In this document: positions 25,231 to 36,061 of the stretch, one piece after another
Position numbering within the stretch: position 1 is the first letter of the stretch
How the letters are laid out: each line of letters begins with the position of its first letter
Source: Rutidosis leptorrhynchoides
Lineage: Eukaryota; Streptophyta; Magnoliopsida; Asterales; Asteraceae
Direction of reading: 5' to 3'
Assembly (NCBI RefSeq): GCF_046630445.1
Contig: NC_092336.1
Coordinates: forward strand, 208,601,001-208,665,000
Length of the DNA: 64,000 bases
The notes under the pieces: generated by a model
What the model saw: only the letters and a program-made list of their open reading frames with translations
What the model was told of the DNA's origin: nothing
Database searches by the model: none
Translations under genes and position numbers: made by a program

Positions 25231-25985
25231 GATGTCGTTGTGTTTAGCGTTTTTTAAAAAGTGTCCGTTTCGAACGTAGTTAGTTTCGTTTTGTTCATAA
25301 AATTATTTCGAGTCTGACGGTGCTGTCGACAAAATTTAACTCGTGGCGAGCAGGAAGATACGGGTTGTCGTTGTGTTTTACGATTTTTAAAAAGTGTCCA
25401 GAACGTAGTTAGTTTCGTTTTGTTCATAAAAATATTTCGAGTCTGACGGTGCTGTCGAAAAAATTTAACTCGCGCCGAGCAGGAAGATACGGATGCGGCG
25501 GGGGATTTCGGCCTGCGTATTCATATTTAACGTAGCTTTATGTATTTACAGAAGGGAAAACGGCCCATGTGTTGAGAGCCGTTGTAGATGTCGTTGTGTT
25601 TAGCGTTTTTTAAAAAGTGTCCGTTTCGAACGTAGTTAGTTTTGTTTTGTTCATAAAATTATTTCGAGTCTGTCGGTGTTGTCGAAAAAATTTAACTCGT
25701 GGCAAGCAGGAAGATACGGGCTGTCGTTGTGATTAGAGATTTTTATAAAGTGTCCGTTTCGAACGTAGTTAGTTTCGTTTTGTTCATAAAATTATTTCGA
25801 GTCTGACGGTGCTGTCGAAAAAATTTAACTCGCGCCGAGCAGGAAGATCCGGGCTGTCGTTATGTTTAGCAGTTTTTAAAAAGTGTCAGTTTCGAACGTA
25901 GTTAGTTTCGTTTTGTTCATAAAATTATTTCGAGTCTGACGGTGCTGTCGAAAATGTTTAACTCGCGGCGAGGAAGAAGATACGG
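25231..25985. repeat. Tandem array of about 130-bp units inside the Helitron
   Basis: The word GAACGTAGTTAGTTTCG recurs near 25273, 25400, 25627, 25759 and 25895, giving units of about 127-136 bases that also share TTATTTCGAGTCTGACGG and GAGCAGGAAGATACGGG. Between the second and third units lies an extra piece of about 95 bases (25492-25590) resembling the Helitron end plus the DNA at 25172-25230. It is in effect an uninterrupted copy of the site where the chromovirus inserted. Confidence 0.75.
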
Positions 25986-26188
25986 GATGTCGAAGTGTTT
26001 GGGTGGAGTTTTTATTTTAAGTTAGAGAATTTACGTTTTACCCCCTGAAGTTTGATGTATTGTTTGTAATTTGACTATAGTTGGGGGGGGGGGGTGATTG
26101 TTTTGTTGGCTTTGAGTTTAGGGGGGGTGGTGTCGTTTTTTTCCTGGTGAAACGACCAAAAACATCACCTCCTTTAGTATATTTCTAA

Positions 26189-27542
26189 GACAAAATTATT
26201 CCCGTCGTCCTTGAACTTATACCAAAATTACACGCGTCGTCCTCAAAGTTTTTTTTTTTTTTTTTACGTTCGTCGTCACTAAACTTGCATTTTGTAACGT
26301 GTGTCGTCCTTCTGTTAACTAGATGTCTATTTCTACCGTTAATCTGAAGCATGTGCCAAACATGTGAGGGAAATTCTGTCATTTTATCTCTTTTATCTGA
26401 AGGACGACCGGCGTAATTTTGTATTTCTTCCTTTCTTCTCTAATCTTCATCTTGAACCCCAATATTTCACAAACCCTAACTTGAAAATTTCATTTCTATC
26501 TTTATCTCATCCTTCCCAATCTCATTCACACCATTACCAAAATAAAAAATCAAAGAATATCATTTCACCATCTGCATCTGATCCTTTCTTTATCAACACT
26601 CAACGTTCAATAATATTACCTACCAAGTATGTAAACCAATTATATATAGGGGATAAAAAAAATATAGTTGCCCAGTAAATTAACTTTAAAATTGCAATCT
26701 TTCATGTTATTATAGTCTCACCAACCCACCACTTTTAAAACTCGAAATTTAATTTATAAAAGAAAAAAAAATGGGGTCACCATATCACGTAGCCATCACC
26801 ATCTTCATTTTTAATTTTGGTAATGAAACCGAATCTGAAATCATTGGAACACCACTTTCGTTCGCCGGAACAAAATCCGGTCGCCGCCACTGCCGTCGAT
26901 TACCACCGTATGTTGATCTGGAGGTGAAACCGTCATCGATTTAGGCGTTTTTCAATTAGAGTTTATAAACACAAACGGAGGTCGGATTCGTGATCTAGAA
27001 TCAAAACTGAACACTCGAAGATCTTCAGATTACATTATCAGTTACCGATTCTATGAGTTTGAACTCGCGTTCATCTCTTGTTCGAACACATCAAAATCGA
27101 AGTCTCCGGATTAATCTGAGATGATTTAGCTAAATGTAAAAATAGAGAAGTGTTAGGATTCATCTCTTGATGCTCTATACAAAGTTTGAGGATCTAACTC
27201 GAAATGATGAAGGTCGTTGAAGTAAATGATCTACTGATGCCAAAAAATCGTCGTTCAAAAAAAAAATTGACGGTCAAAGTTGAGATTCATAAAGTCAAAC
27301 GAATTGTCAATCCTCAAATTCGAATTTATGAATCTGTTTCATGTTATGGAGATGACGTTCGAAGATCATGTGACTGTTTTGCGACAGTTTTTGTTCAGGA
27401 TCCATGATCTGAAAGTGTTTGTTTTGAAAAATCATTAATGGAAGAGAGGGATGTGAAAGATGAACATGGAAGTGTGAAAGAAATAAAATCTGGAATTCAA
27501 ATAATTAAAATTAAAATTAAAATGAGTATTAAAAGAGGAACA

Positions 27543-27609
<67 letters not shown>

Positions 27610-27812
27610 TATTATTATTGATAAAAAGACCTAAATACCCACACGTGCTATGCACATGATGCAGGTTAACGGGGCTTTTGAACGGCAAGCAAACAGAAGG
27701 ATGACGGGAGTGATTTCCAGATAGTTTAGTGACGTCGTGAGTTCAAAAAAAGTTCCAAGGACGACGCGTGTGATTTGGGTACAAGTTCAAGGACGACGGG
27801 AGTAATTATGTC
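26189..27812. mobile_element. Mutator-like element with long inverted ends
   Basis: The first 155 or so bases (GACAAAATTATTCCCGTCGTCC...) and the inverted last 155 (GACATAATTACTCCCGTCGTCC...) align at roughly 70% by eye and end in ATGTGC-like DNA. The flanks carry a 10-bp duplication, ATATTTCTAA, at 26179-26188 and 27813-27822, near the 9-bp length usual for MULEs. Inside there is no transposase. A stretch with more GC (26820-26960) looks like captured host DNA. The frames at 26364-26678 and 27204-27407 have no recognisable domain. Confidence 0.65.
27542..27606. repeat. (AAT)n microsatellite in the Mutator-like element
   Basis: About 21 consecutive AAT units near the right inverted end of the element. 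Any translated poly-Asn or poly-Leu frame here is an artefact of the repeat. Confidence 0.95.
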
Positions 27813-27819
27813 ATATTTC

Positions 27820-27931
<112 letters not shown>

Positions 27932-28238
27932 CTAAGTAGTATATTTCTAATTATAAAGTCTAAATTTTAAATTATCATATAAATATAAATATAAATATAA
28001 ATATAAATGCACTATATAAACAAACACTATACACAAACATATATTCAGCATAGATGATAAACAATTGCAATTCAGTTCAACTCCACACATATCATTAAAA
28101 AAACACAATCCTCAAACAATCGACTAAAAAAAACAAAACAGAAGAGTTCAATTCAAAAAACATGAATTTAAGTCTATAACCCCTAAAATATTGATCCTGC
28201 TAATGAACTAATGTTAAGTAATGAAAGGGCAGTTCAAC

Positions 28239-29831
28239 TTAAACTTGCGAAACAACTACTGTGGGTTCGTCTTCATTCTCTCTAGACATCTCCTCGAGAG
28301 ACTTCCCATTCGATTCGGGCACCAAAAACGTGCACAAGGTTCCCAAAAAGTTGATCACACCCAAAACAATCAGTGCGTTTTTGACACCAATACCAGCAGG
28401 GTACCCTGCATCTGCCTTAGCCGGATCTTGATTCTGAGCCAAATATAAGAACCCGAAAGCACCAACAATCGCACCTAACTTTCCCGAAGCAGCTGAAATA
28501 CCATGACAAGTTGACCGCAAACGGGCTGGAAAAATCTCAGCTGGGACCACAAAAGTGGTTGCATTTGGCCCGAAGTTAGCGAAGAAGAAAGTTAACGAGT
28601 ATAACAACACGAACCCAATGTTGTTTTGCGGGTGAGTCCAATGGTTGTAAGGGATTGCTAACGCGAACATAAAGATTGTCATCATTGAAAACCCGAGTAG
28701 TTGAATTTTAAAGCGCCCGATTTTATCAATAAGAAACACAGTAAACCAGTATCCGGGTACAGTACTGCACAACGCGATGAGTGTTTGGGCTCTAGCGATT
28801 CTGTACACCTCGTGAATTGCGTTCATCTTTTTTGCGGCTGGGATCCACCCGATGGCGGTAAATATATCCTTTTGGAACAAGTTCTGACTATAATAAGCGA
28901 TGTCGAGTAAAAACCACGTGGTTGTTGTTCCGAGTAAATGCAACCCATGTCGTTTTAGAAACTCCTTAGTAAAAAGCCCGAAACTGTTACCTGACTTCTC
29001 GACCACTTGATTGATCTTTTGTTGCTCGGGTTTGATCTCCATTTGCAAAACTTTCGACATGTCCTCAGCTGCCTTATTAGCGTTTTTCGCCACTAAGGCG
29101 GTGTAACGAGCCGTTTCAGGCATCTTCATCCGCCAATAATAAGTCAAAATTGCGGGAACCGCTCCCACCATTAGAATAATTCTCCACACGTAATCGGCCT
29201 CAGGGACAGTTGAACCAATCGGATCAACCTCGTAACTCAGAGCCTTAAATTTAGCATCGAACACCGATGAAATAATAATCGCAAAAATACCGCCTCCTAA
29301 AATCCCAAACCCTTGCATTGCAAACACAGCCGCTATAAACCCTCCTCGGGTTTTCTTATTCGAATACTCGGACATAATTGTCGCCGATAGCGGGTAATCA
29401 CCACCGATTCCAAACCCAAGCCAAAACCGGAAAAAACATAGAGTAGACATAACCATAGTTGGGTTACTCCCGAATGACAAGCCCGAAGCAATCGAACAAA
29501 GACACATAAGCATTAATGTAATGCCATAAACCTTTTTCCTCCCAAGCTTATCCCCGAGCCACCCGAAAAACAATTGGCCGACTAGGGTTCCGACAAGGGC
29601 AACTCCGTTCACGGCGGCAGAAACGTTTGGTGGCAAACTTCCGGGCTTGGGCGAGCCCGGTGTGTGGTAGTAAATCCGGCCCAACATTTTAGTGACCAAA
29701 GAGATGCAAAAGAGATCATAAGCATCAGTAAAAAAGCCCATTCCAGCAATTACTATTGCAGTGAAGTGATACCATTGCGTTTTTGCACCATCAAGTGCTT
29801 TAAAAACTTGTAAATTTCCGCTAGATGCCAT
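28239..29831 (-). CDS. PHT1-family high-affinity phosphate transporter
   Basis: One uninterrupted frame of 530 residues, normal for PHT1 (about 520-540). It is a major-facilitator H+/phosphate symporter expected in the plasma membrane, with twelve predicted membrane segments and a central loop (about 235-295). The PHT1 signature [13 protein letters not shown] is at 143-155. The likely phosphate and proton acidic residues are present: D36 and D39 in [10 protein letters not shown]145 in the signature and D310 in [12 protein letters not shown]. The MFS motif [11 protein letters not shown] is at 90-100. The C-terminus [20 protein letters not shown] keeps a serine (S516) at the place where related proteins are phosphorylated to control ER exit. 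The family does the uptake of inorganic phosphate in roots or its internal transfer. Which paralog this is cannot be told. A 5'UTR intron is likely at 29868-30379. I did not find a perfect P1BS (GNATATNC) motif upstream. Confidence 0.95.
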   Translation of the reverse strand: MASSGNLQVFKALDGAKTQWYHFTAIVIAGMGFFTDAYDLFCISLVTKMLGRIYYHTPGSPKPGSLPPNVSAAVNGVALVGTLVGQLFFGWLGDKLGRKKVYGITLMLMCLCSIASGLSFGSNPTMVMSTLCFFRFWLGFGIGGDYPLSATIMSEYSNKKTRGGFIAAVFAMQGFGILGGGIFAIIISSVFDAKFKALSYEVDPIGSTVPEADYVWRIILMVGAVPAILTYYWRMKMPETARYTALVAKNANKAAEDMSKVLQMEIKPEQQKINQVVEKSGNSFGLFTKEFLKRHGLHLLGTTTTWFLLDIAYYSQNLFQKDIFTAIGWIPAAKKMNAIHEVYRIARAQTLIALCSTVPGYWFTVFLIDKIGRFKIQLLGFSMMTIFMFALAIPYNHWTHPQNNIGFVLLYSLTFFFANFGPNATTFVVPAEIFPARLRSTCHGISAASGKLGAIVGAFGFLYLAQNQDPAKADAGYPAGIGVKNALIVLGVINFLGTLCTFLVPESNGKSLEEMSRENEDEPTVVVSQV

Positions 29832-29867
29832 CTCTGAACAAATTATCGATCTTTAATCTTTCTTCCT

Positions 29868-30379
29868 CTGTAACAAACAACATAAATAAATATTATTAAC
29901 ATATTCAGAGATAAAAGCATGGCAAAAAAGTCATTAACCTATTACTAATTTAACGAATTCGAATAGATAACAATTACCATCCAATATTTATGTTTACACA
30001 TATAATATATTCCCTCGTAGATTAGAAACCACATTATATTAATTTATTTTTCCCTATGAAATAATCAACTTTATATTCGGGTTTTAGACCCTTTGGTACA
30101 TCTACAGCTTATATATACTCCGTATTAAATAAAGTTTTTGCTAAAATTTCCAATATCTCAACAGCAAATACTGTTACATATCAATATGTTTTACCAAAGA
30201 AACACACATATACCAAGAAAAAATAAAATTGCATGAAAAAAACACACATAGTATAGTAGACGCACAACTTCAATATGTGTACACATAATACCCAGTCATT
30301 CACAGAATAAAAAAACGTAAAAAGGTGATTAAAAATTAATGTTTAATTATAAAATACAAAAAGGTAATAGATCACGTAC
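29868..30379 (-). other. Probable 5'UTR intron of the PHT1 gene
   Basis: On the minus strand a good donor (AATCG|GTACGTGAT) follows 30380 and a good acceptor (TTTGTTACAG|AGGAAG) ends at 29868, 36 bases before the start codon. Many PHT1 genes have such an intron in the leader. No start codon competes in the short final leader. Confidence 0.6.
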
Positions 30380-30480
30380 CGATTGTTGGATGAATTACTA
30401 CTTTGACGTAATTCGTACGAAACAACGTACACTGGAAGTTTCAATTTACCATATGATCGATCTTAAAGTATAGAAAGTGT

Positions 30481-30488
30481 TTTATATT
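30481..30488 (-). promoter_or_regulatory. Probable TATA box of the PHT1 gene
   Basis: AATATAAA on the minus strand, about 100 bases upstream of the putative 5'UTR intron donor, allows a first leader exon of about 70 bases. Confidence 0.5.
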
Positions 30489-30599
30489 GTGCATGACGCG
30501 CGTGTATTTATTGTTGTGATAAAATAAAAGAGCTAGAATCAGAGTTGGCTACGGATTATGGAAATATATATGCATTCCAAATTCCAGATATATAGTTGT

Positions 30600-30890
30600 T
30601 GAAAATTAACGTATGCCACAAACAGAGCGAAAACATAGTTGGATCCGCATTATAATTCGTTTAAAGTTGTTGAGATTACAATTTATTTATATATAATTAT
30701 AACTATATTATAATTATTATATATTATATTATATATTATAATTATATTATATAATTATATATTATATTATGCAATTTATAAATAATAATTAAATTAATTA
30801 AATGTTTTGCTAACATGTGTATATACAGTTATACACCATATAAAGTATATCGAATAAAATTGTAACATGTTTAACTTGTATTTATTATAA
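30600..30890. other. AT-rich DNA upstream of the PHT1 gene
   Basis: The segment has a run of ATTATATTATAT words (30690-30770) and no gene. Regulatory sites of the transporter could lie here, but none is recognised. Confidence 0.4.
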
Positions 30891-31304
30891 CTAGTGAAAT
30901 GACCCGTGAAAACACGGGTTTGTTTAAACGAAATAGTTTAATGATATGTTAGTTATTAAGTGAATGTAAATGTTAAAGTCATTTAGTTTATTGCCCCGTG
31001 AAACCACGGATTCCGACTAAGAAATTTGTCGTTGATTTTACAAACATAAAGTTCGCTCAAAGTTGAATATTTATATTTATATTTTTAATAATAATAATAA
31101 TTATTAATAATAATAAATGTCTTTTAAATTTTTTTAGAAAAATAAATTTACAATTTATGAGAGATTAATATTTCCTTTTATAAAAGATTTTGTATTATTT
31201 TTTTAATTAAATTAATATATAATATGACATCATAATTATAAAAAGTAAAGGGTAATTTAGCTTGCTGATGATGTCATTATTTTAGAAGTTTATTAGACTA
31301 TATA

Positions 31305-31306
<2 letters not shown>
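30891..31306 (-). mobile_element. Small non-autonomous Helitron
   Basis: On the minus strand the 3' end has the hairpin ACCCGTGTTTTCACGGGT (30919-30902) followed by CATTTCA and CTAG (30894-30891), then T. The other end begins TCTATATAG at 31306. A second CCCCGTG...CACGG hairpin lies near 30992-31007. The interior is AT-rich and non-coding. As in the Helitron at 15509-26028, the base before TC is T, not A. Confidence 0.55.

Positions 31307-31351
<45 letters not shown>
31307..31351. repeat. (ATA)n microsatellite
   Basis: About 15 ATA units immediately beside the Helitron end. Confidence 0.9.
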
Positions 31352-31353
<2 letters not shown>

Positions 31354-31418
31354 TAATACTCCATAATATGTTAAATATTATATTATATTGATATTAATTT
31401 ATTTATTATAACATTATG

Positions 31419-31572
31419 GATTTTGTTAACGACAACTCTTAGGGCTGTCGTTAACACCCATAAAAAACTTGTACAATCTAATAACCGTCACTTAAAGTCA
31501 ATGTATAATCGCTATGTACAAGCTTTTTATGCGTGTTAACCACAACTCTAATTGTTGTCGTTAGCAAAATTC
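31419..31572. mobile_element. Foldback MITE
   Basis: The two halves, GATTTTGTTAACGACAAC... from 31419 and its inverted partner ...GTTGTCGTTAGCAAAATTC ending 31572, pair over about 60 bases at roughly 80% identity. This leaves a loop of about 35 bases between the TTGTACA/TGTACAA words. It has no coding capacity. The target duplication is not clear. Confidence 0.55.
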
Positions 31573-31589
31573 TAAAATTAAATGTAAAT

Positions 31590-32410
31590 GATAATATCGA
31601 ATAAAGTAAAAGAATTCAGGAAGAACTTAGGAATCTGTTGGAATAATGGACAATAATTGTTCGTTCTCTCATTCGATACTCTAAGTTTTAATAATGAATT
31701 TAATATCCCTTACCCTTTGTGGTGTTTGACACGATGAAGTAGTCGACCGGCTAAAAAGGCTATGCTATAAAGAAAAATCTATCGTACTAGCCCTACAAGA
31801 GACCAAATGCAGTCACACACAAGAAAATGGATCAAAAGTTTTTTGGGTGCGTCTGAATTTAACTTTGTTTCAGAAAGATGTGAATGGATTCTCTAGAGGT
31901 ATGTTGGCGATATGGGATCCCAATACATTTAAAGTAGTAAGGCCATCAAAGGTAAATTTTACTTAGCTATAAAAGGCCATTGGTCCGGATTCAATTATGA
32001 AATTGCGTCAGTAAATATTCATGGACCACACTTTGTATGAAAAGAAACTCAGATGTTGGAAAGACCCTTACGAACCTACTGTGTTATAAAAACATGCCAT
32101 GGATCCTTTGTGGTGATTTAAACGAGGATAGAAACAAGCATGAAAATTCAGTTGCCTTTTGTATAATTTACAATTCCAACCTCGTCGACCTACATATCGG
32201 GAGAAAGAAAATTACAAGAATGAGCGATGATGGTCTCAAACTTAGTAAATTAGATCGTTTTCTAGTCTCTCATAAATTATTACAATGATGGCAGAATATA
32301 TTAGCAAAATATTTGAATAGAGGATTATCATATCATTGCCCTATCATTCTTAAAGATAATTTTGTCAACTTCGGGCCTAAACATGTTCGTGTGTTCAACA
32401 CGTGGCTTTA
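31590..32410 (+). mobile_element. LINE endonuclease fragment
   Basis: The plus strand codes for pieces of an apurinic-type endonuclease of an L1-like LINE: a LQETKC stretch (31794-31812), WILCGDLNEDRNKHE (near 32098-32142), KLSKLDRFLVSH (32248-32276) and an HCPIILKDN-like stretch (32336-32360), in the order known for the family. The frame changes several times and is interrupted, so it is dead. The rest of the LINE is missing to the right, where a short LTR-like unit begins at 32414. Confidence 0.65.
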
Positions 32411-32413
32411 TTT

Positions 32414-32637
32414 TGTCACGACCCTAATATCACATGAATATGGATCGATAAGCCATGAATAACAAGAGAGCATAAGCTAGCCAGTCAACTTTCATTCCAG
32501 GGCTCTCTTATACTTTTTACATAACAATGGCTATAATCTCTAACTAGGGAAGTCCTAAGATTCTATATATAGCCCTCCTCTATAGAACCCTTGTATAATG
32601 CTTGGAACACAATTATCTCATATCTAGGATTCCAACA
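32414..32637 (-). repeat. Short Copia-like LTR
   Basis: Read on the minus strand the segment starts TGTTGGAATCC and ends GGTCGTGACA, with a CTATATATAG TATA box near 32560-32570. Size (224 bases) and ends fit a Copia LTR. The DNA to its right contains several TAGGGGGAG-like purine tracts, so this may be the 3' LTR of a remnant extending to about 33440. Confidence 0.45.
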
Positions 32638-33447
32638 TTGCCTCATATGAGTTGATTATGTTTCAAATGTTGCTTCCTATTAAATACATACAAAATTACA
32701 TGAAAATAAATTTGCAATCACTAATTAACTCCCCCTATGAATCAAGTATGGTCGCTAATGTAGATGTCGAATCTTGATATTCTTGTATCTTCAACTGTCT
32801 TTTTAGATTATATTTCACTAAATTCGTCACCGTCTGTTAATATATAGGAACCTCCCATTGACTTAGTCATGATAGCTATTTAGCTTTCACCAACGTCTAT
32901 CTCCGCCAAATGCTAGACAACAACCTCCCCCTAGATATCCGTCGTGAATCTCTAGAATTTGCTTGATTTGAGTTAAAGATTCGAAACTCTAGAAGCTCTC
33001 CCTCAAATTACATGGGATTTAATGAAAGGCTCGATTAGTGGTTATTGGTTTGGTAGCATGATCTGAATACTCCCCATATGATGTAGGAACTTTTTCGAAT
33101 CTCTAGCTCCACCCAAACAACACTAACCTGAACAAGAAACCACCGAAAACGTCTTCGAAGCCCCAGACACAATCAAGAGATGATTTCAATCAAACGTCAC
33201 AACCACTACAAACTACACTAAACCTGAACAAGAAACCACCCAAAAATACATATATCAAACCTAAAAACACAATCATAATGAAAAATGGAAGCTTGAAATA
33301 TCACCTCAATCATAGTGACAATACGGAAACAAAAAAGTGAAAAAAATTGACCATTGTATAAATAACACCACCGTGGTGGAAACTAAATGGAAGCTTAAAA
33401 ACTTCATTTAAACTCTCAAGTAGCAATGATATCGCTCAAAAAGTCAT
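32638..33447 (-). other. Probable Copia 3' remnant, no gene seen
   Basis: No coding frame is recognised. CTCCCCCTA-like words (near 32725, 32920, 33070) would be purine tracts on the minus strand and suggest the non-coding 3' part of the element ending with the LTR at 32414-32637. The piece is old. Confidence 0.35.
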
Positions 33448-35364
33448 TGATAACTCCTAAATTATACATGTTTTTGAATACATTTTGAGGAGTTATTTTG
33501 GCATTTTAAAGACATTTTAAGTACTTTAACATACAAAAATGGATAAAATGAAGAAAAAGGTATTTTTAATGTTTTGTTTTTGAAATGTGTTAAAACAGGA
33601 AAAAGAACTAAGTATTGAAGAAATGCGAAAATCTGCGTGCTGTCACCGTTTTGGTCATATCTTGAGCATCCGGACTCCATTTTCGACGAGCCACCTGTCA
33701 AAATGACCGCAAGACAAAAAATATACAACATAATGGAGGAAGCTGCCGACTTGGTTAAAGGGAAACGTCTTGGTTAAAGGGAAGCCACCGTCTTGGCCAA
33801 GGAAGCCGCCAGCTTCGGTCAAAAAGTCAATATTTTGCCATGCAAGTTTTTCTTGGCCTCCAAGCTCAAATCTGAAGTGAAGCCGCCGGCTTGACATCCG
33901 AAGCCGCCGGCTTGGACCTAAAATGCGTTTTCTTGATTGTAACGATCAAGTTTTGAGTGGAGAAAAAGTCATCGCCAAGGGAAGCCGGGGGGCTTCGTAC
34001 GAAGCCGCCGACTTGGCACGAATTTCGAGGTCTACAAATACTGGCCGAATTTTACAGTTTTCAATGTACCTTTTCATTATATCTCTCTAGTTACGAAATT
34101 CTGTACTTTAGGCTTTAGTTTTGGGTTTCTTTTCAATGTAACGTTTTAATTTCGCATTGGAATTCAAGTTTCTTTCATTTAATCAAGGTATCCTTACTTT
34201 ATTATTCTCGTATCTCTTTAATTATGTCTTTATTTACTGTTAATTGCTTCTGTTCGTCTCCAACTATGAACTAAACGTTCATAGTGGTTACTTGGACGTA
34301 AACTGTGAAAATCTGGGAAAACAGATGAAGCCGTCGGCTTCCTCAGTCCAAGCCGCCACTTCGCTGAGCCAAGCCACCGGCTTCGTGCTTCAGTCCGTAC
34401 AGTTTCTGGTTCTTTTCTAGATATGTATGTTCATGTTTCTGTGATGATTATTTAAACTGTTTATATTTGCCATGATTAAATAACTTGTTTGCCATGCTTA
34501 ATGATTAAATATTATGAATTTAGGATTAACTAGTCATTGATTCTATGATCTTATATTCGATTCATATCAATTGTTTAGATCTAGTCCATCAAATAAAGTG
34601 TTTGGATTGCATGCAACTTAGGTAAACATCATTGGTAGTTATACAACTAGTTGAACTTGAATCACACTTATATAATAGATTTCATTATTGTTAGGTTTAA
34701 TCGAAGAACCTTTGTTTATGTGTGTTTAATTGTCAATTGCATGAAAACTTGATTGAGATTAATTTTCAACTAGTAACTTGAGTTGATCTGATTAAGTTTA
34801 TTAGCTTATCTATTTGTCAGTCTAATTAAATGTTGTCTTGGATCCACATCAAGTTTAGGTAATATTTATCATGTGATTATTTGAATGCCATGAATGAAGA
34901 CATTAGCTATGAACATCACTTAGTTAATGTATGCTTTAGGTCCTACCTTATGAATGATATGCGACAGTTAGCTTAACCTTTTAGGGATAATGATTGGTCT
35001 ATGATTGTTATCTTGCTATTTGTTAATATAAGTTATGAAATAATTAATATATTTCCCTTATGATCGCACGTCCTTGTAATCACTTCTCTTTTGTATTGTT
35101 TATTTAATTTAAATCTTTATTCTATATAGTTTATTAAAAGTTATCAAAAACATATCCTTAATCATCTATTTCCCAAGAGATAATAATTCAAATTTAAGCA
35201 ACAACTCTTATCTGCTTCCACGCTCTCTTGGGACGATAACCTAAAATACTACATCTGACCGGGTCTTGTTGCTCATTAGGGTGTTAAAAGTAAAATAAAG
35301 GTTTTATAATTTTAAAAGTTGAAATAAAAGATTAAGCACTACTGCACACACTTTTGACACATCA
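33448..35364 (+). repeat. Athila-type LTR (element A)
   Basis: It starts TGATAACTCC and ends GACACATCA, followed at once by a tRNA-Asp-type primer-binding site, so it is a 5' LTR. The first 50 bases hold an inverted repeat, ATAACTCC (33450-33457) with GGAGTTAT (33489-33496). The U3-like part carries a cluster of palindromic AAGCCGCCGGCTT words (33685-34385). No partner LTR of this sequence is seen in the window. Confidence 0.75.
33685..34385. repeat. Cluster of AAGCCGCCGGCTT palindromes
   Basis: At least ten copies or variants of the word GAAGCCGCCGGCTTGG occur, for example near 33692, 33780, 33806, 33880, 33899, 33983, 34003, 34326, 34349 and 34371. They are GC-rich islands in AT-rich DNA, each nearly its own reverse complement. 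Confidence 0.7.
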
Positions 35365-35370
35365 ACTTTT

Positions 35371-36061
35371 TGGCGCCGCTGCCGGGGAGCGCGGCAAAAA
35401 CGAAAATTTGATATATTTTGGTTATTGATATTTCTTGAAAATGGGTGATGACTGTCTTCCTTTAGGGGAGGGTTACTGGAGTTCCGATTTAAAGGCTCCT
35501 ACTCGAACCTAGACGCTGACAGTCACTTAAGTATTGAAAGATTCAATAGGCTGATTTATGTTTGATTATTCGTTGTTATGCGATAAAAGTTGTTATTTAA
35601 TCTATTTATAAGCTATTTATATTTTATTACTTAAAATTTAATCTATTTAGTTATTATTTAATTACTTAAATTATTTTCTCATTCAAATCTTAATTCCTTC
35701 TATAAATTAAAATCTTCATTCTAAAATTTAAATGTCAAATCTTATTTAAAAATATGGAACAACCAATAAAGAGAAAAGAAGAGATAACGTTTATGGAAAT
35801 GGCTAGACACTTTATTAAGGAAAATAAGGCTGAATATAAGGCTGCTCCATTTTCACAAAAAAAATAAAAATAAAAAATAAAATACAGTCGATATTAGAAT
35901 GGAATGAATACATGAGACAATTAAAGGAAAAGGATGAAAATGTTCAAACTCAACATACGATAACTGTCACACCATATCTTTCCAATGCGTATTATTGGAC
36001 TAATGATGAGGAAGAGTTGGTAAATAAGGAGTTCGAACTAGTTAAAGAAGAAGTAGAGGGT
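35371..36061 (+). mobile_element. Primer-binding site and stub of element A
   Basis: TGGCGCCGCTGCCGGGGA at 35371-35388 matches the 3' end of tRNA-Asp with one difference, as in Athila elements. The following DNA includes a GATTTAAAGG leader motif shared with element B (38608). A short broken frame starting near 35754 (MEQPIKRKEEITFMEMARHF) follows and stops being recognisable at the start of element B. The rest of element A is absent. Confidence 0.55.

Larger units (their letters stand above)
15509..26028 (-). mobile_element. Non-autonomous Helitron split by a retroelement
   Basis: On the minus strand the 3' end shows a GC-rich hairpin (CCCGCC...GGCGGG-like, 15520-15545) followed after about ten bases by CTAG (15512-15509) and T, the classical Helitron terminus. 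The other end begins TCTCTAAC at 26028. The base before it is T rather than the usual A, so that boundary is approximate. Without the chromovirus at 15567-25166 and its 5-bp duplication, the element is about 0.9 kb. No Rep/helicase coding is present. Its right part is a tandem array (25231-25985). Confidence 0.6.

Noticed and set aside
26364-26678. 104-codon frame inside the Mutator-like element
   Set aside because: It starts in the inverted end, is of low-complexity composition and matches nothing recognisable.
27438-27659. Frame with poly-Asn, and its poly-Leu mirror
   Set aside because: It is the (AAT)n microsatellite translated.
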